From contig PWDW01000060.1 of NCBI GenBank assembly GCA_003553225.1, forward strand, positions 1-64,000: DNA of 64,000 nt, given 5' to 3'. The stretch is from Halanaerobiaceae bacterium. GTDB taxonomy: Bacteria; Bacillota; Halanaerobiia; Halanaerobiales; Halarsenatibacteraceae. The position numbers and the translations under genes were made by a program. Positions 8,858 through 17,437 of the stretch are shown in pieces (position 1 is the stretch's first letter; each line of letters begins with the position of its first letter). The notes below the pieces were generated by a model. The model did no database searches. It saw only the letters and a program-made list of their open reading frames with translations, and was not told the DNA's origin.

Positions 8858-9973
8858 CTATTTAAGTTCACGATGAGCTTCTTTTAACTTGCTGATAATC
8901 TGAATATCCTGGGGACACTGCTCAACACACTGCTCACACTCCACACATTCCAGGATACTAACTTCCTCTTCATCTTCGAGAAATTTCTGATATTCTGATT
9001 GAGCATGCTCCTCAAGTCCATATACATTTAAAAAATTATATATTTCAAAAACCCGGGGAATATTTATCTCCTGAGGACAGGGCAGACAGTATTCACATCC
9101 CGTACAGTAAAGCTCAGCCAGTTTTTTGTTCTCCTCCACCATTTGCTCTACATTTTTCTTTTCCTCAGCACTCAGAGAACCGGCCCGGGAGGCTATTTCA
9201 ACATTCTGGTCCACCATATCTTTATTCTCCATTCCGGAAAGGGCAATATCGATATTTTCACTGGCCAGAACAAAGCGGAGAGCTGTTTCCACCGAACTGC
9301 TGGAGCCCGGCATCATCTTTTGTAGTTTGGTCGAGGGGCTGGCCAGCCGTCCTCCCCCAACAGGCCCCATAACTACCACTCCCATGCCTTTCTCCCGGGC
9401 CAGTTTAATGCCTTCCTCATTATGCCGGTCCAGAAGATTATACTGTACCAGCATTGAGGAGAAATTATCGGTATTAACAATTTTTTTTAGATCTTCACCT
9501 GAGCCGTGAAAAGAAAAGGAAAGATGCTTTATCAGCCCTTCTTCCAGGGCCCGTCGGGCCTCCTCCAGGGGGCCATTGCTGACCTCGATTTTTTCCTTAT
9601 AGGTCTCCCAGTTAATACCCCACATATGATAAAAATCAATATAATCAGTATTCAGTTTTTCCAGCGAATTCTCAAGCCGCTGCCGCCAGTCTGCTCCTGA
9701 ATCATTTTCAATCGGATTTTTTGTTGACAGGTATACCTGATCTCTCCAGCCCTCTAGAGCCCGGCCGACAGCCACTTCACTCTTCCCTTCACAGTAGTAA
9801 GGGGCAGTGTCAATATAATTAACTCCTTTTTTAAAAGCCCGGTGTATCATCTCCACCGCCCGGTCATAATCCACAACTTCCTGACCATCTATTTCCACCA
9901 TCGGCAGGCGCATGGCGCCAAATCCCAGTCGTGAAACTTCAATTCCCGTATTTCCAAATTCGGTATATTCCAT
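8858..9973 (-). CDS. aldo/keto reductase with C-terminal 4Fe-4S ferredoxin domain
   Basis: This 371-aa protein has an AKR barrel (about 1-285): opening EYTEFGNTGIEVSRLGFGAMRLP, the Asp-Tyr pair in YIDTAPYY, Lys in STKNP and His in YHMWG form the catalytic set. The C-terminal part carries two cysteine clusters, CTGCEYCLPCP and CVECEQCVEQCP, expected to bind two 4Fe-4S centres. Proteins of this layout are common in anaerobes and probably exchange electrons with a ferredoxin-like partner, but substrates are unknown. It leads a two-gene operon with apgM and has an extended -10 promoter upstream. Confidence 0.9.
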   Translation of the reverse strand: MEYTEFGNTGIEVSRLGFGAMRLPMVEIDGQEVVDYDRAVEMIHRAFKKGVNYIDTAPYYCEGKSEVAVGRALEGWRDQVYLSTKNPIENDSGADWRQRLENSLEKLNTDYIDFYHMWGINWETYKEKIEVSNGPLEEARRALEEGLIKHLSFSFHGSGEDLKKIVNTDNFSSMLVQYNLLDRHNEEGIKLAREKGMGVVVMGPVGGGRLASPSTKLQKMMPGSSSSVETALRFVLASENIDIALSGMENKDMVDQNVEIASRAGSLSAEEKKNVEQMVEENKKLAELYCTGCEYCLPCPQEINIPRVFEIYNFLNVYGLEEHAQSEYQKFLEDEEEVSILECVECEQCVEQCPQDIQIISKLKEAHRELK

Positions 9974-10062
9974 AAATTAATGCCTCCTGCTGCAGTAATA
10001 AAGTCCCGTATTTTTTATTTTTTTTGCGATTTTTAAAAAATAGCGAAAAAGCTTTCTGCTTT

Positions 10063-10071
10063 ATTATACCA
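10063..10071 (-). promoter_or_regulatory. extended -10 promoter for the aldo/keto reductase operon
   Basis: On the minus strand the sequence reads TGGTATAAT, a consensus -10 hexamer with an extended TGN motif; the -35 region is poor, as often with extended -10 promoters. It lies about 90 bases before the start codon at 9973. Confidence 0.6.
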
Positions 10072-10189
10072 CATCTAATTCACATTTCCAGCCGATTTTT
10101 ATATACCGGTCCGTACTTTATTCTAACCAGGGTTACCATCCGGCAAAATAACAAAAAACAATCCAGTACCTCATTTCAGTACCTATTAA

Positions 10190-10222
10190 GAAAAAAGACT
10201 GGATAAAAATCATCCAGCCCTT
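10190..10222 (-). terminator. intrinsic terminator of the small OM-protein gene
   Basis: On the minus strand CTGGAT and ATCCAG form a six-bp stem around a seven-base loop, followed by TCTTTTTTCT. It lies about 105 bases after the stop of the 180-aa gene. The rest of the 352-base gap holds the promoter described separately. Confidence 0.7.
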
Positions 10223-10325
10223 TTTAAAAAACAAAATTATTTTTTTGAAAAAGCTCCGGTCAGGTATTAAAAACTTCATGGATATTATGACTGGTATTAA
10301 AAGTTTACAGCTTAAATTAGGTCTT

Positions 10326-10868
10326 TCAATAATTAATGCCCAGACCCAGATTAAAGCCCCGATAGCTGTTCAGGCCGGAGTAGGTTAAAGAAACAGTTAT
10401 ATTTTCAAAGAGTTTATAGGAAAAACCGGTGCGATATGACAGATTTACTCTTCCGGAATAAATCCCTGCTCTTCCTTCGGTGAGGGCCTTTAATTTTTCA
10501 TCAACCGGCCGCACCAGAGATATTCCGGTGGTAACTCCGGTATACTTTTCTGTGGTAAGCCGGTCATTAAACCAGCTGGCCCCGATTTCAAAAAAAGCTG
10601 CCGTATCCTCCAGCAAATCTTCCGGATAATCATAGATCATGACCAGATTAATATTTTCATAGATACCATCCAGACGAAATCCATCTGCCGCCAGAGACCA
10701 GCCCTCTACTGCACCAATTTTAAAATATGCCCCATAACCGGGATTACCATTCTGGCGGGCTATTTGAACACCGGCCTCACCAATTGTGTCCGCCTGTACC
10801 TGAATACCCACCACAGTTAAAAATAACACCAGCATTAAAATTATTTGAACTCTCCTGCTCATATACAA
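10326..10868 (-). CDS. small secreted, probably outer-membrane beta-barrel protein
   Basis: This 180-aa protein begins with a basic start and a hydrophobic signal peptide (about 5-26, ending VQADT). The mature part has alternating polar/aromatic strands and ends in GLGINY, with a C-terminal aromatic residue as in many outer-membrane barrels. I do not recognise a named family. It is monocistronic, with a terminator downstream and about 118 AT-rich bases upstream. A periplasmic beta-sandwich cannot be ruled out. Confidence 0.55.
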   Translation of the reverse strand: MYMSRRVQIILMLVLFLTVVGIQVQADTIGEAGVQIARQNGNPGYGAYFKIGAVEGWSLAADGFRLDGIYENINLVMIYDYPEDLLEDTAAFFEIGASWFNDRLTTEKYTGVTTGISLVRPVDEKLKALTEGRAGIYSGRVNLSYRTGFSYKLFENITVSLTYSGLNSYRGFNLGLGINY

Positions 10869-10986
10869 GCACCCGCTTTCTGAAATTTATAATTTCTGAA
10901 ATTTATACATTTAAGAAATAGTATATATTTATTATATTAAATAAAACCTTCCTTTTTCCTTTTTCTTTTTGCTGTTCTTTTTTAGT

Positions 10987-12642
10987 TTAATTCTGCTGCT
11001 CCTCCCTGATACCGGCAAAACAACGGGCTGTGTGTTCCTCACCCGGGCCCTCATCCAGCAGGCTGCCGATCACAAATACCAAAAATGAGACCGGCAGGGC
11101 ATATACAAGGGGGTCAATCACCGTCCACGGAAACTCCAGCAGGGTCTCACGCCCTACAAGAGCAGCTGCCAGGCCTATCTCCGAAGCCTCAGCGGCATGT
11201 AGAAAAAGATAACCCCCAATACTTACTACATAACCACTGACCGCACTCCACAGTGCTGCCCGGCCGCTGGCTTTTTTCCAGTATAGTGCACCCAGCAGCA
11301 GGGGCAGAAATCCGGCCGCACAGATACCAAACCAGAAGGCTGTAGCCCGGGCAATAACCCCACCAGGCAGTACATAGGCCAGCAGTACGGCCGCTCCCAG
11401 ACCGATCAAAACCCCGACCCGGGAAACAAAAGCAGCACCTGCCGGAAAATCAGTACTCCCCTGTTCCGGGGAAGCAGGCTGTGGTTGATCATCTTTTGCA
11501 TCTCTTCTCAGCAGGCTCAAATATATATCCCGGCCAAAGGCAGTTCCCTGGACATGAATCAGAGAACTTACCGTAGATATTGCTGCCGAGATCATGGTCA
11601 GCATAAATAAATATAAAAACCAGGTGGGCATGATTCTGCTTATAAAAGTTGGTATGATTAAATCAGGATTACCGTCACTAACCACCTGCTGGGCAATAGC
11701 TCCCTCCTGCTGCACAAAATATAGATTACTTATAGGCCCCACCATGTAAACAGAGCCAATAACTACAAAAATAAAAACACCACCCACTATGACCGCCTGA
11801 TAAAGTGATTTTGTTTCTCGGACCGTCATAAATCTCATGGACAGCTGGGGCTGAGCCAGCACACCAATACCCACACCAAGTACAATTGTCGAAAAGACAG
11901 TCCACCATAGAGAAGAACCAAAGGCGGGCATTGAGGTCCAGCCCTGATGGCCCATCTCCATCAGCTCTGCGGGGACCAGATCCGAAATCCGGGCCAGCTG
12001 GCGGTGTCCTGAAATAACCCCACCTACAGAGCGGTAAGCACCAATCAGCAAAAACAGCATACCCGTAAAAATAACCAGGGCACTGAAAGCATCACTGTAC
12101 ATAACCGCCTTAAGGCCTCCGGTAATTACATAAAAGCCCACAATTACTGCCAGAATAAATAAGGCAATATCAAAATTTATGTTCAGAACCTGCTGTATAA
12201 AGCGAGCCCCACCAATCAGGATAATACTCGTATAGGCGGGCATGAAAATGAAAATCATCAGCCCGGAAAAAACTGTCAGCCGTTTATTCTGATATCTCTG
12301 ACCCAGAAAGGAAGAGAAAGTATCACTGCCCAGATTGAGAGACATCCTTCTGATTCTTACTCCCAGAAAGGCAAAAGCCAGAAAGACACCCACAAAAATA
12401 TTTAAAAAAGTCAGCCACATTAGACTGAGGCCAAATTGAGCGGCAACCCCGCCAAAACCAATTATGGCGGAAGTACTGATAAAAGTTGCTCCATAGGATA
12501 AAGCCATGATTCCGGGGTGAATATCCCGGCCGGCCAGCATAAAATCTTCATCTGTTGAGGTTCTCCGGTAACCCAGATATACCAGATGTGTTATTATGCC
12601 CAGATAAATCAGTAAGATAACTGTCAGCAGCGGAAGATTCAC
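10987..12642 (-). CDS. sodium:solute symporter (SSS family)
   Basis: This 551-aa inner-membrane protein has about 13 predicted membrane segments and the SSS fold. Visible landmarks are the N-terminal YRRTSTDEDFMLAGR, the GATFISTSAIIGFGG segment and the ITGGLKAVMYSD segment (about residue 165-180). It uses a sodium gradient to import a small solute. The GTG start at 12642 overlaps the stop of the 38-aa gene upstream by four bases (GTGA), so translation is coupled. The operon sits behind a T-box leader best read as tyrosine-specific, so an aromatic amino acid is my inferred substrate; related family members carry proline, pantothenate, acetate or sugars. Confidence 0.88.
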   Translation of the reverse strand: MNLPLLTVILLIYLGIITHLVYLGYRRTSTDEDFMLAGRDIHPGIMALSYGATFISTSAIIGFGGVAAQFGLSLMWLTFLNIFVGVFLAFAFLGVRIRRMSLNLGSDTFSSFLGQRYQNKRLTVFSGLMIFIFMPAYTSIILIGGARFIQQVLNINFDIALFILAVIVGFYVITGGLKAVMYSDAFSALVIFTGMLFLLIGAYRSVGGVISGHRQLARISDLVPAELMEMGHQGWTSMPAFGSSLWWTVFSTIVLGVGIGVLAQPQLSMRFMTVRETKSLYQAVIVGGVFIFVVIGSVYMVGPISNLYFVQQEGAIAQQVVSDGNPDLIIPTFISRIMPTWFLYLFMLTMISAAISTVSSLIHVQGTAFGRDIYLSLLRRDAKDDQPQPASPEQGSTDFPAGAAFVSRVGVLIGLGAAVLLAYVLPGGVIARATAFWFGICAAGFLPLLLGALYWKKASGRAALWSAVSGYVVSIGGYLFLHAAEASEIGLAAALVGRETLLEFPWTVIDPLVYALPVSFLVFVIGSLLDEGPGEEHTARCFAGIREEQQN

Positions 12643-12755
12643 TCTTTATCACCACTGTTGTTCCATTTTATTGCCCCATAAATAATACATACCAGTGCAG
12701 AGCCCAAAGAAAGCAGCCAGGCCAGACCAATCAGCCCATCTTCCATACCCAGCAT
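12639..12755 (-). CDS. symporter small accessory protein (38 aa)
   Basis: This short gene encodes a 38-aa single-span membrane peptide: an acidic amino end (MLGMEDGLIG), a hydrophobic helix (about 8-29) and a tail starting KWN. It has a strong AAGGGGG ribosome binding site eight bases upstream and overlaps the symporter start by four bases. Tiny proteins of this type encoded directly before SSS symporters are known as symporter small accessory proteins; their role is presumed to be assembly or stability of the transporter. The coupling and T-box control argue it is real. Confidence 0.85.
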   Translation of the reverse strand: MLGMEDGLIGLAWLLSLGSALVCIIYGAIKWNNSGDKE

Positions 12756-12802
12756 ATTAAAATCCCCCTTTTTGTTAAAATATGATAATATGTTTGCTGT
12801 GC

Positions 12803-12842
12803 CAATAAAAATACCCCGCTCCTTCTCGACAAGGACGGGGTT
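12803..12842 (-). terminator. T-box regulated terminator
   Basis: On the minus strand ACCCCG-TCCTT and AAGGA-GCGGGGT form a long stem followed by ATTTTTATT. Its left arm overlaps the T-box sequence, so antiterminator and terminator are mutually exclusive. Confidence 0.9.
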
Positions 12843-13110
12843 AACCGCGGTACCACCCTGTTTAACTGAATCCAGATTCGGATCAGTTCAGCTCAGTGTA
12901 ATATGTACTGCCCGGTGTACCCGTGATAACGAACGTACCGGCCCTTTCTACTGGTCATTCAAAAGAGCAGCTCCCGGGTGTAAAAAGACAGATACTCCTG
13001 CCGGTTTTCAGCAGTACCGGTTCTCTGTAAGGAGCTGACCTCTGTCCTCTGCCCGTTCTCAGCTGTTGGTTATGCTGTTTTGAAAATCATAAATCAAAAT
13101 TAATTACTTG
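12803..13110 (-). promoter_or_regulatory. T-box leader, predicted tyrosine-specific
   Basis: The minus strand contains the conserved T-box GGGTGGTACCGCGG (about 12844-12858) just before the terminator. Stem I starts with CAGCTG at 13065 and closes with AGCTG; above it CGGG/CCCG and GACAG/CTGTC flank the specifier loop, whose 3' side reads TTTTTACA. By the usual rule that the codon is followed by A, the specifier is UAC (Tyr). The UGGU bulge fits a tRNA ending ACCA. Uncharged tRNA is expected to favour read-through into the symporter operon. The alternative reading UUU (Phe) is less likely. Confidence 0.85.
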
Positions 13111-13116
13111 CTTAAA

Positions 13117-13145
13117 ATTATATCCTATAACCTGTTTTCTGTCAA
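13117..13145 (-). promoter_or_regulatory. consensus sigma-A promoter of the T-box/symporter operon
   Basis: On the minus strand TTGACA (13145-13140), a 17-base spacer and TATAAT (13122-13117) form a perfect consensus promoter, placing the transcript start near 13110, some 45 bases before stem I. Confidence 0.9.
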
Positions 13146-13222
13146 GAATTACACACGCAAAATTTCTGACAGTTATTCTAATTTTTTCTATCTTTCTTTT
13201 AATTTAATTATACTCAAACATT

Positions 13223-13251
13223 TTGCAGTGGAATTTAAAATGATATATTAT
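13223..13251 (+). promoter_or_regulatory. probable promoter of the radical SAM gene
   Basis: TTGCAG at 13223-13228 and TATTAT at 13246-13251 are 17 bases apart, about 100 bases before the start codon, in the divergent spacer with the T-box operon. Confidence 0.5.
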
Positions 13252-13351
13252 AATAATACACTTCTGCAAAATTATGACCACTGCTGAAAATATACAGAAA
13301 ACGTTCTGGAGGAGAACCTTGAGTTTTTAAATTTCCGGGAGGCTAAGGAAT

Positions 13352-14983
13352 ATGAAAAATTCAGAGATAAAAACGGTCCTGCTCGATGGTTATCTTGATG
13401 AACCCTCCTGCCTGGGAGTACCCCCTTATATTTCCCCACATATTCGCTATCTTTACGGAGCTCTGCTGGAGGCGGGCCTGGACAAAAGAAAAATTACTTA
13501 TATTACCGTGGACCAGCTTCGTGAAGACAAAAAAATGTATCTGGAAAAAATGGAGGCCAGTAACATGGTAATTGTTCTGGGCGGTACTACAGTACCGGGT
13601 AATTATCTGGGGGGACAGCCCATCTCTCTGGCAGAGATAAAAGAACTGGGCCAAAAACTGGAGTATCCCCGAAAATATCTGGCCGGTCCTATAACCCTGG
13701 TTTACAGTAAAATGGATGGTTATGACCATTTATGTGAAGAACTCGCCGCCCGGGACCTGTATCAAATTTTAACCGGCAAAAATATTTCGCTGCAGAATTT
13801 AACCGAATATCTTACCAAATGGGCCACAAAAGGAGCTCACCTGACAGTTAACCATCCCTCTTTTCCCAATCTGATCTGTGAAATAGAAACCTTCCGCGGC
13901 TGCCCCCGGGGGACCCACTGCAGTTTCTGCAGTGAACAGCTTAAAAAAATTACCTATCAGCGGAAACCGGAAGAGATTGCAAAAGAAATAAGTGCTTTAG
14001 CCGACCGGGGCAATCACCACTATCGTCTGGGCTGCCAGACTGATCTTATGCTCTATGGAGCTCACCGAATGGATAAAAAGCTCAAGCCCAATCCTGATTA
14101 TATTGACCGACTGTACAAAGGAATTCACCGGGCAGATCCCCGGCTTAAAGTGCTGCATCTGGATAATATCAATCCCTCCAGTATTGTCCGCTATCAGAAA
14201 CAGGCAGAGGAAATTCTGCATATTATTGTCAACAACAACACTCCCGGAGACACGGCAGCCTTTGGCCTGGAATCAGCCGACCCGGCTGTACTCAAAAAAA
14301 ATAATATAGATACTGATCCCCAAAAAACCCTCCGGGCAGTCAAAATACTCAACAAAATTGGTAAAAAAAGGACCCGGGGGCTGCCCCACCTGCTGCCGGG
14401 TATCAATTTTCTGCATGGCTTAGACGGAGAGACCTCTAAAACCAAAGAATTAAACTTTCAATTTTTAAAAAATATTTTGGACTCAGGACTGCTCTTAAGA
14501 AGAATAAATATCCGCCAGGTGGTAAAGACCGGTGATTATTCCGGAACCGAAATTGATAAGTTCAGCTTCCGGAAGTACAAGAAAAAAATAAACCGGGAGA
14601 TTAATCTGCCCCTGTTAAAAAAAGTTTTCCCCCGGGGCACCATTCTGGAAAATATACTAACCGAAAAACATAAAGGAAAACTGACCTTTGGCCGCCAGCT
14701 GGGAACTTACCCCATACTGGTGGGGATTCCGGGCAAACTTGCTTTGAATCAATTTTTAACCGTCCGGGTAATCGACCACGGATATCGTTCTTTGACTGCT
14801 CTGCCCTGGCCTTTCAACCCCCACCGGGCTTCGATTGAACAGCTGACCACCTTTCCCGGAATCGGCCAGAACAAAGCAGGAGAAATATTTGTCAAACAGC
14901 CGGACAACATTGATCAGCTAAAAGAAATACTGGCCCCGGACTTTCCTTTTGAGAAATGGGCTGACTGGTTTCAATTTGATTAA
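13352..14983 (+). CDS. radical SAM protein with C-terminal helix-hairpin-helix (COG1031 type)
   Basis: This 543-aa protein opens with a cobalamin-binding-like Rossmann region (about 1-150), then a radical SAM core. The cluster motif is CPRGTHCSFC (Cys184, Cys190, Cys193), i.e. CX5CX2C rather than the usual CX3CX2C, preceded by EIETFRG. A helix-hairpin-helix (TTFPGIGQNKAGEIF, about 497-511) lies at the C-terminus, suggesting nucleic-acid contact. This combination matches the uncharacterised COG1031 radical SAM/HhH proteins. The enzyme should cleave SAM to a 5'-deoxyadenosyl radical; its substrate, possibly RNA or DNA, is unknown. AAGGA precedes the ATG. It stands alone, with the LacI promoter just after it. 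Confidence 0.82.
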   Translation: MKNSEIKTVLLDGYLDEPSCLGVPPYISPHIRYLYGALLEAGLDKRKITYITVDQLREDKKMYLEKMEASNMVIVLGGTTVPGNYLGGQPISLAEIKELGQKLEYPRKYLAGPITLVYSKMDGYDHLCEELAARDLYQILTGKNISLQNLTEYLTKWATKGAHLTVNHPSFPNLICEIETFRGCPRGTHCSFCSEQLKKITYQRKPEEIAKEISALADRGNHHYRLGCQTDLMLYGAHRMDKKLKPNPDYIDRLYKGIHRADPRLKVLHLDNINPSSIVRYQKQAEEILHIIVNNNTPGDTAAFGLESADPAVLKKNNIDTDPQKTLRAVKILNKIGKKRTRGLPHLLPGINFLHGLDGETSKTKELNFQFLKNILDSGLLLRRINIRQVVKTGDYSGTEIDKFSFRKYKKKINREINLPLLKKVFPRGTILENILTEKHKGKLTFGRQLGTYPILVGIPGKLALNQFLTVRVIDHGYRSLTALPWPFNPHRASIEQLTTFPGIGQNKAGEIFVKQPDNIDQLKEILAPDFPFEKWADWFQFD

Positions 14984-14999
14984 TATCTTTTATGAGGCC

Positions 15000-15028
15000 T
15001 TGACAAACTGCCCAAAAAAAGCTAAAAT
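15000..15028 (+). promoter_or_regulatory. sigma-A promoter of the lacI-msmX operon
   Basis: TTGACA at 15000-15005, a 17-base spacer and TAAAAT at 15023-15028. Transcription should start near 15035, so the operator at 15057-15072 lies just downstream. Confidence 0.85.
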
Positions 15029-15056
15029 AGAAATGTGGATATTTTTTTAGCATTTT

Positions 15057-15072
15057 ACGCAAGTGCTTGCGT
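15057..15072 (+). promoter_or_regulatory. LacI-family operator palindrome
   Basis: ACGCAAGTGCTTGCGT is a palindrome with perfect 7-bp arms (ACGCAAG/CTTGCGT) around a central TG, resembling operators of LacI/CcpA-type regulators. It lies about 22 bases after the predicted transcript start and 35 bases before the regulator's own start codon, so autorepression is inferred. Confidence 0.8.
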
Positions 15073-15106
15073 TATATTATTATCAGTGTCTAAAGGAGTA
15101 CCTTAT

Positions 15107-16129
15107 ATGCCGTTGACCTTAAAAGATATTGCCCGAAAAGCCGGAGTGGCCGAGTCAACAGTTTCTCGAGCCCTCAATGATAAGCCCGGGGTTAGTGAGG
15201 AAAAAAGAAAAGAAATTATCCAGATTGCCCGTAAACACAATTACCAGCCCAATCAGCTGGCTCAGGGGCTGGCCAAACAGGAAACTCATATGATTGCCTT
15301 ACTGCTTTCTCAGCTGGAAAACCCGGACTACACTGAAATAATTAAAAATATTGAAAGATCGGCCAACCGGGCAGGATATCAGATAATTCTCTGTAATACA
15401 GACGGTAAGCCACAGAAAGAAAAAAATTATTTCGAGCTTCTAAAACAGAATATAGTTGATGGAGCTATAATTGTCGGGGGCCGCTTAACAGAAAAAAATA
15501 TTCTCAATATTGTCTTAAATGAAGAAGCCCCTATTGTATTGTTAAATAGACTTTCAGAAGAAATTACTATTCCGTCTGTACTGATCGACAAAAACCGGGG
15601 TGGTTATCTGGCCGGCCAGCATTTAGTCGATCAGGGGCTGCAAGAAATTGCGGCCATAATGGGGCCGGAAGACAATTATCAGGAATCAGAAAAAATTAAT
15701 GGTTTTGAAAAAGCCCTTTATGATAATGATCTGACGGCAAATCCCCGGCTTATAAAAAGCGGTCCCCTGGAACGGGGACATGGTTATAACTCCTTTCTGG
15801 AGCTGATGGAACAGGGAGAAATGCCGGATGGTTTTTTTGTCAGCCACAGCCTTTTGGCTGCCGGACTGACTGAAGCCATAAAAATGGGAGGTTATCATAT
15901 TCCGGGAGATTTTCCGATCGTCTGTTATGGAGATAACCTGATCTCTTCAATTATTAATCCCTCACTGACCATTATCTCCGAGCCGCTGGCTGAAGCAGCC
16001 CATCAGGCCTCCAATAAAATTATCAGCCTGCTGAAGGGAGAAACTATTTCACAGCAGATCAGTGTTCTTAAACCGTCTATAAATGTGCGGGATTCTTCAC
16101 TCCCGCAGTTTAAAAATAACAAAAAATAA
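15107..16129 (+). CDS. LacI-family transcriptional regulator
   Basis: This 340-aa regulator has the LacI helix-turn-helix at its N-terminus (LKDIARKAGVAESTVSRALN, about 4-23), the hinge helix region (NQLAQGLA) and a periplasmic-binding-protein-like effector domain (about 60-330). The ATG at 15107 is chosen because AAAGGAG lies nine bases upstream and the HTH then begins at residue 4; an upstream in-frame ATG would add 24 non-conserved residues and overlap the operator. The stop is 15 bases before the sugar-ABC ATPase gene. The effector is probably a sugar or sugar phosphate, unknown here. Confidence 0.92.
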   Translation: MPLTLKDIARKAGVAESTVSRALNDKPGVSEEKRKEIIQIARKHNYQPNQLAQGLAKQETHMIALLLSQLENPDYTEIIKNIERSANRAGYQIILCNTDGKPQKEKNYFELLKQNIVDGAIIVGGRLTEKNILNIVLNEEAPIVLLNRLSEEITIPSVLIDKNRGGYLAGQHLVDQGLQEIAAIMGPEDNYQESEKINGFEKALYDNDLTANPRLIKSGPLERGHGYNSFLELMEQGEMPDGFFVSHSLLAAGLTEAIKMGGYHIPGDFPIVCYGDNLISSIINPSLTIISEPLAEAAHQASNKIISLLKGETISQQISVLKPSINVRDSSLPQFKNNKK

Positions 16130-16144
16130 AAGGAGGAAGTTTTA

Positions 16145-17290
16145 ATGGCTAAGGTTGAATTTAATAATGTTACCAAGATTTTTGATAATCCGGAAGGAGA
16201 AGTTGTTGCCGTTGATAATGCTAACTTACACGTAAGGGATAAGGAGTTTTTAGTACTGGTTGGTCCTTCCGGGTGCGGGAAAACCACTTCCCTGCGCATG
16301 ATTGCCGGGCTGGAAGATATCACCGATGGAACTATCGAGATAGGAAACACTGTGGTTAATGATATACCACCTAAAGACAGAGATATAGCCATGGTTTTTC
16401 AGAACTATGCTCTATATCCGCATATGGATGTCTTTGGTAATATGGCCTTTGGTTTGAAGCTGCGCAAATTCCCCAAAATGGAGATTGAAAAAAGAGTCCA
16501 GAATGCAGCCGAAATGCTGGGAATTAGAAATCTCCTGGACAGAAAACCCAAACAGCTCTCCGGTGGACAGCGTCAGCGGGTGGCCCTGGGGCGTGCTATA
16601 GTCCGGGAACCAAAAGTGTTTCTTATGGATGAGCCCCTCTCCAATCTGGATGCCAAACTGAGAGTACAGATGCGCACCGAGCTGAGTAAACTTCATGATG
16701 AACTGCAGACCACAGCCGTATATGTTACTCACGACCAGACTGAAGCCATGACCATGGGAGATAGAATTGTTGTACTCCGGGATGGAGTAATCCAGCAGGT
16801 TGATGACCCCCTTTCCCTTTATAATGAACCCAACAACATGTTTGTGGCCGGTTTTATCGGCAGTCCGGCTATGAATTTTCTGGATGTCCGGCTGGTCAAA
16901 GAAGAAGGGGTCTACTACTTTCTCGATGAATCACTTGAACGCGGGATGACCTTCAGAATTGCTATTCCGGATCGGGTTCTGGAAATGGTGCCCAATATCG
17001 ATGAATATCTGGGAGAAGATGTGGTCTTTGGAATCCGGCCGGAAGATCTGGTCGACTCCGCTCTGGCCCAGGAATTTGACATTACAGAAGACAACTCCTT
17101 CCAGGCCGATGTTGAGGTTGTTGAACCTATGGGTTCAGAAATTTACCTCTACCTTAAGTTTGGTGAAAATGATCTTATTGCCCGGGTTGAAGCCGACAGT
17201 GATGCAAAAGTTGGAGACAGGGTCAAACTGGGTATTGATTATAATAAAATGCACATGTTTGATGCTGTTACTGAAGAATCGGTCTTCTAG
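16145..17290 (+). CDS. sugar ABC transporter ATPase, MsmX/UgpC/MalK type
   Basis: This 381-aa ATPase has Walker A GPSGCGKTT (about 39-47), the signature LSGGQRQRVALGRA (about 138-151), Walker B VFLMDEPLSNLDA (about 158-170) and the switch His in THDQTEA, followed by a C-terminal TOBE/OB-type regulatory domain as in MalK. No permease or binding protein is nearby, so it probably energises several sugar transporters encoded elsewhere, as known for Bacillus MsmX. It is co-transcribed with the LacI regulator and ends at a strong terminator. AGGAGG precedes the ATG. Confidence 0.92.
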   Translation: MAKVEFNNVTKIFDNPEGEVVAVDNANLHVRDKEFLVLVGPSGCGKTTSLRMIAGLEDITDGTIEIGNTVVNDIPPKDRDIAMVFQNYALYPHMDVFGNMAFGLKLRKFPKMEIEKRVQNAAEMLGIRNLLDRKPKQLSGGQRQRVALGRAIVREPKVFLMDEPLSNLDAKLRVQMRTELSKLHDELQTTAVYVTHDQTEAMTMGDRIVVLRDGVIQQVDDPLSLYNEPNNMFVAGFIGSPAMNFLDVRLVKEEGVYYFLDESLERGMTFRIAIPDRVLEMVPNIDEYLGEDVVFGIRPEDLVDSALAQEFDITEDNSFQADVEVVEPMGSEIYLYLKFGENDLIARVEADSDAKVGDRVKLGIDYNKMHMFDAVTEESVF

Positions 17291-17353
17291 TATATAACTT
17301 GTATATAATATGAAGCTAATAGAAAGCTTCAAAAAAATGGAATACCATCCAGC

Positions 17354-17383
17354 AAAAAGGCGCCTTTTTAGGGCGCCTTTTTT
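17354..17383 (+). terminator. intrinsic terminator of the lacI-msmX operon
   Basis: AAAAAGGCGCC and GGCGCCTTTTTT form a long stem ending in a T run. It is nearly symmetric and could also stop minus-strand transcription from the 17438-18703 gene. Confidence 0.9.
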
Positions 17384-17437
17384 AAATATAATTTATTATA
17401 TATCTTAATATTTTCTTTTAAAATACATAAACAGAAT

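Noticed and set aside
12960-12995. T-box specifier read as UUU (Phe)
   Set aside because: The loop reads TTTTTACA. The usual pattern is codon followed by A directly above the lower helix, which gives UAC; UUU would lie too far from the helix.
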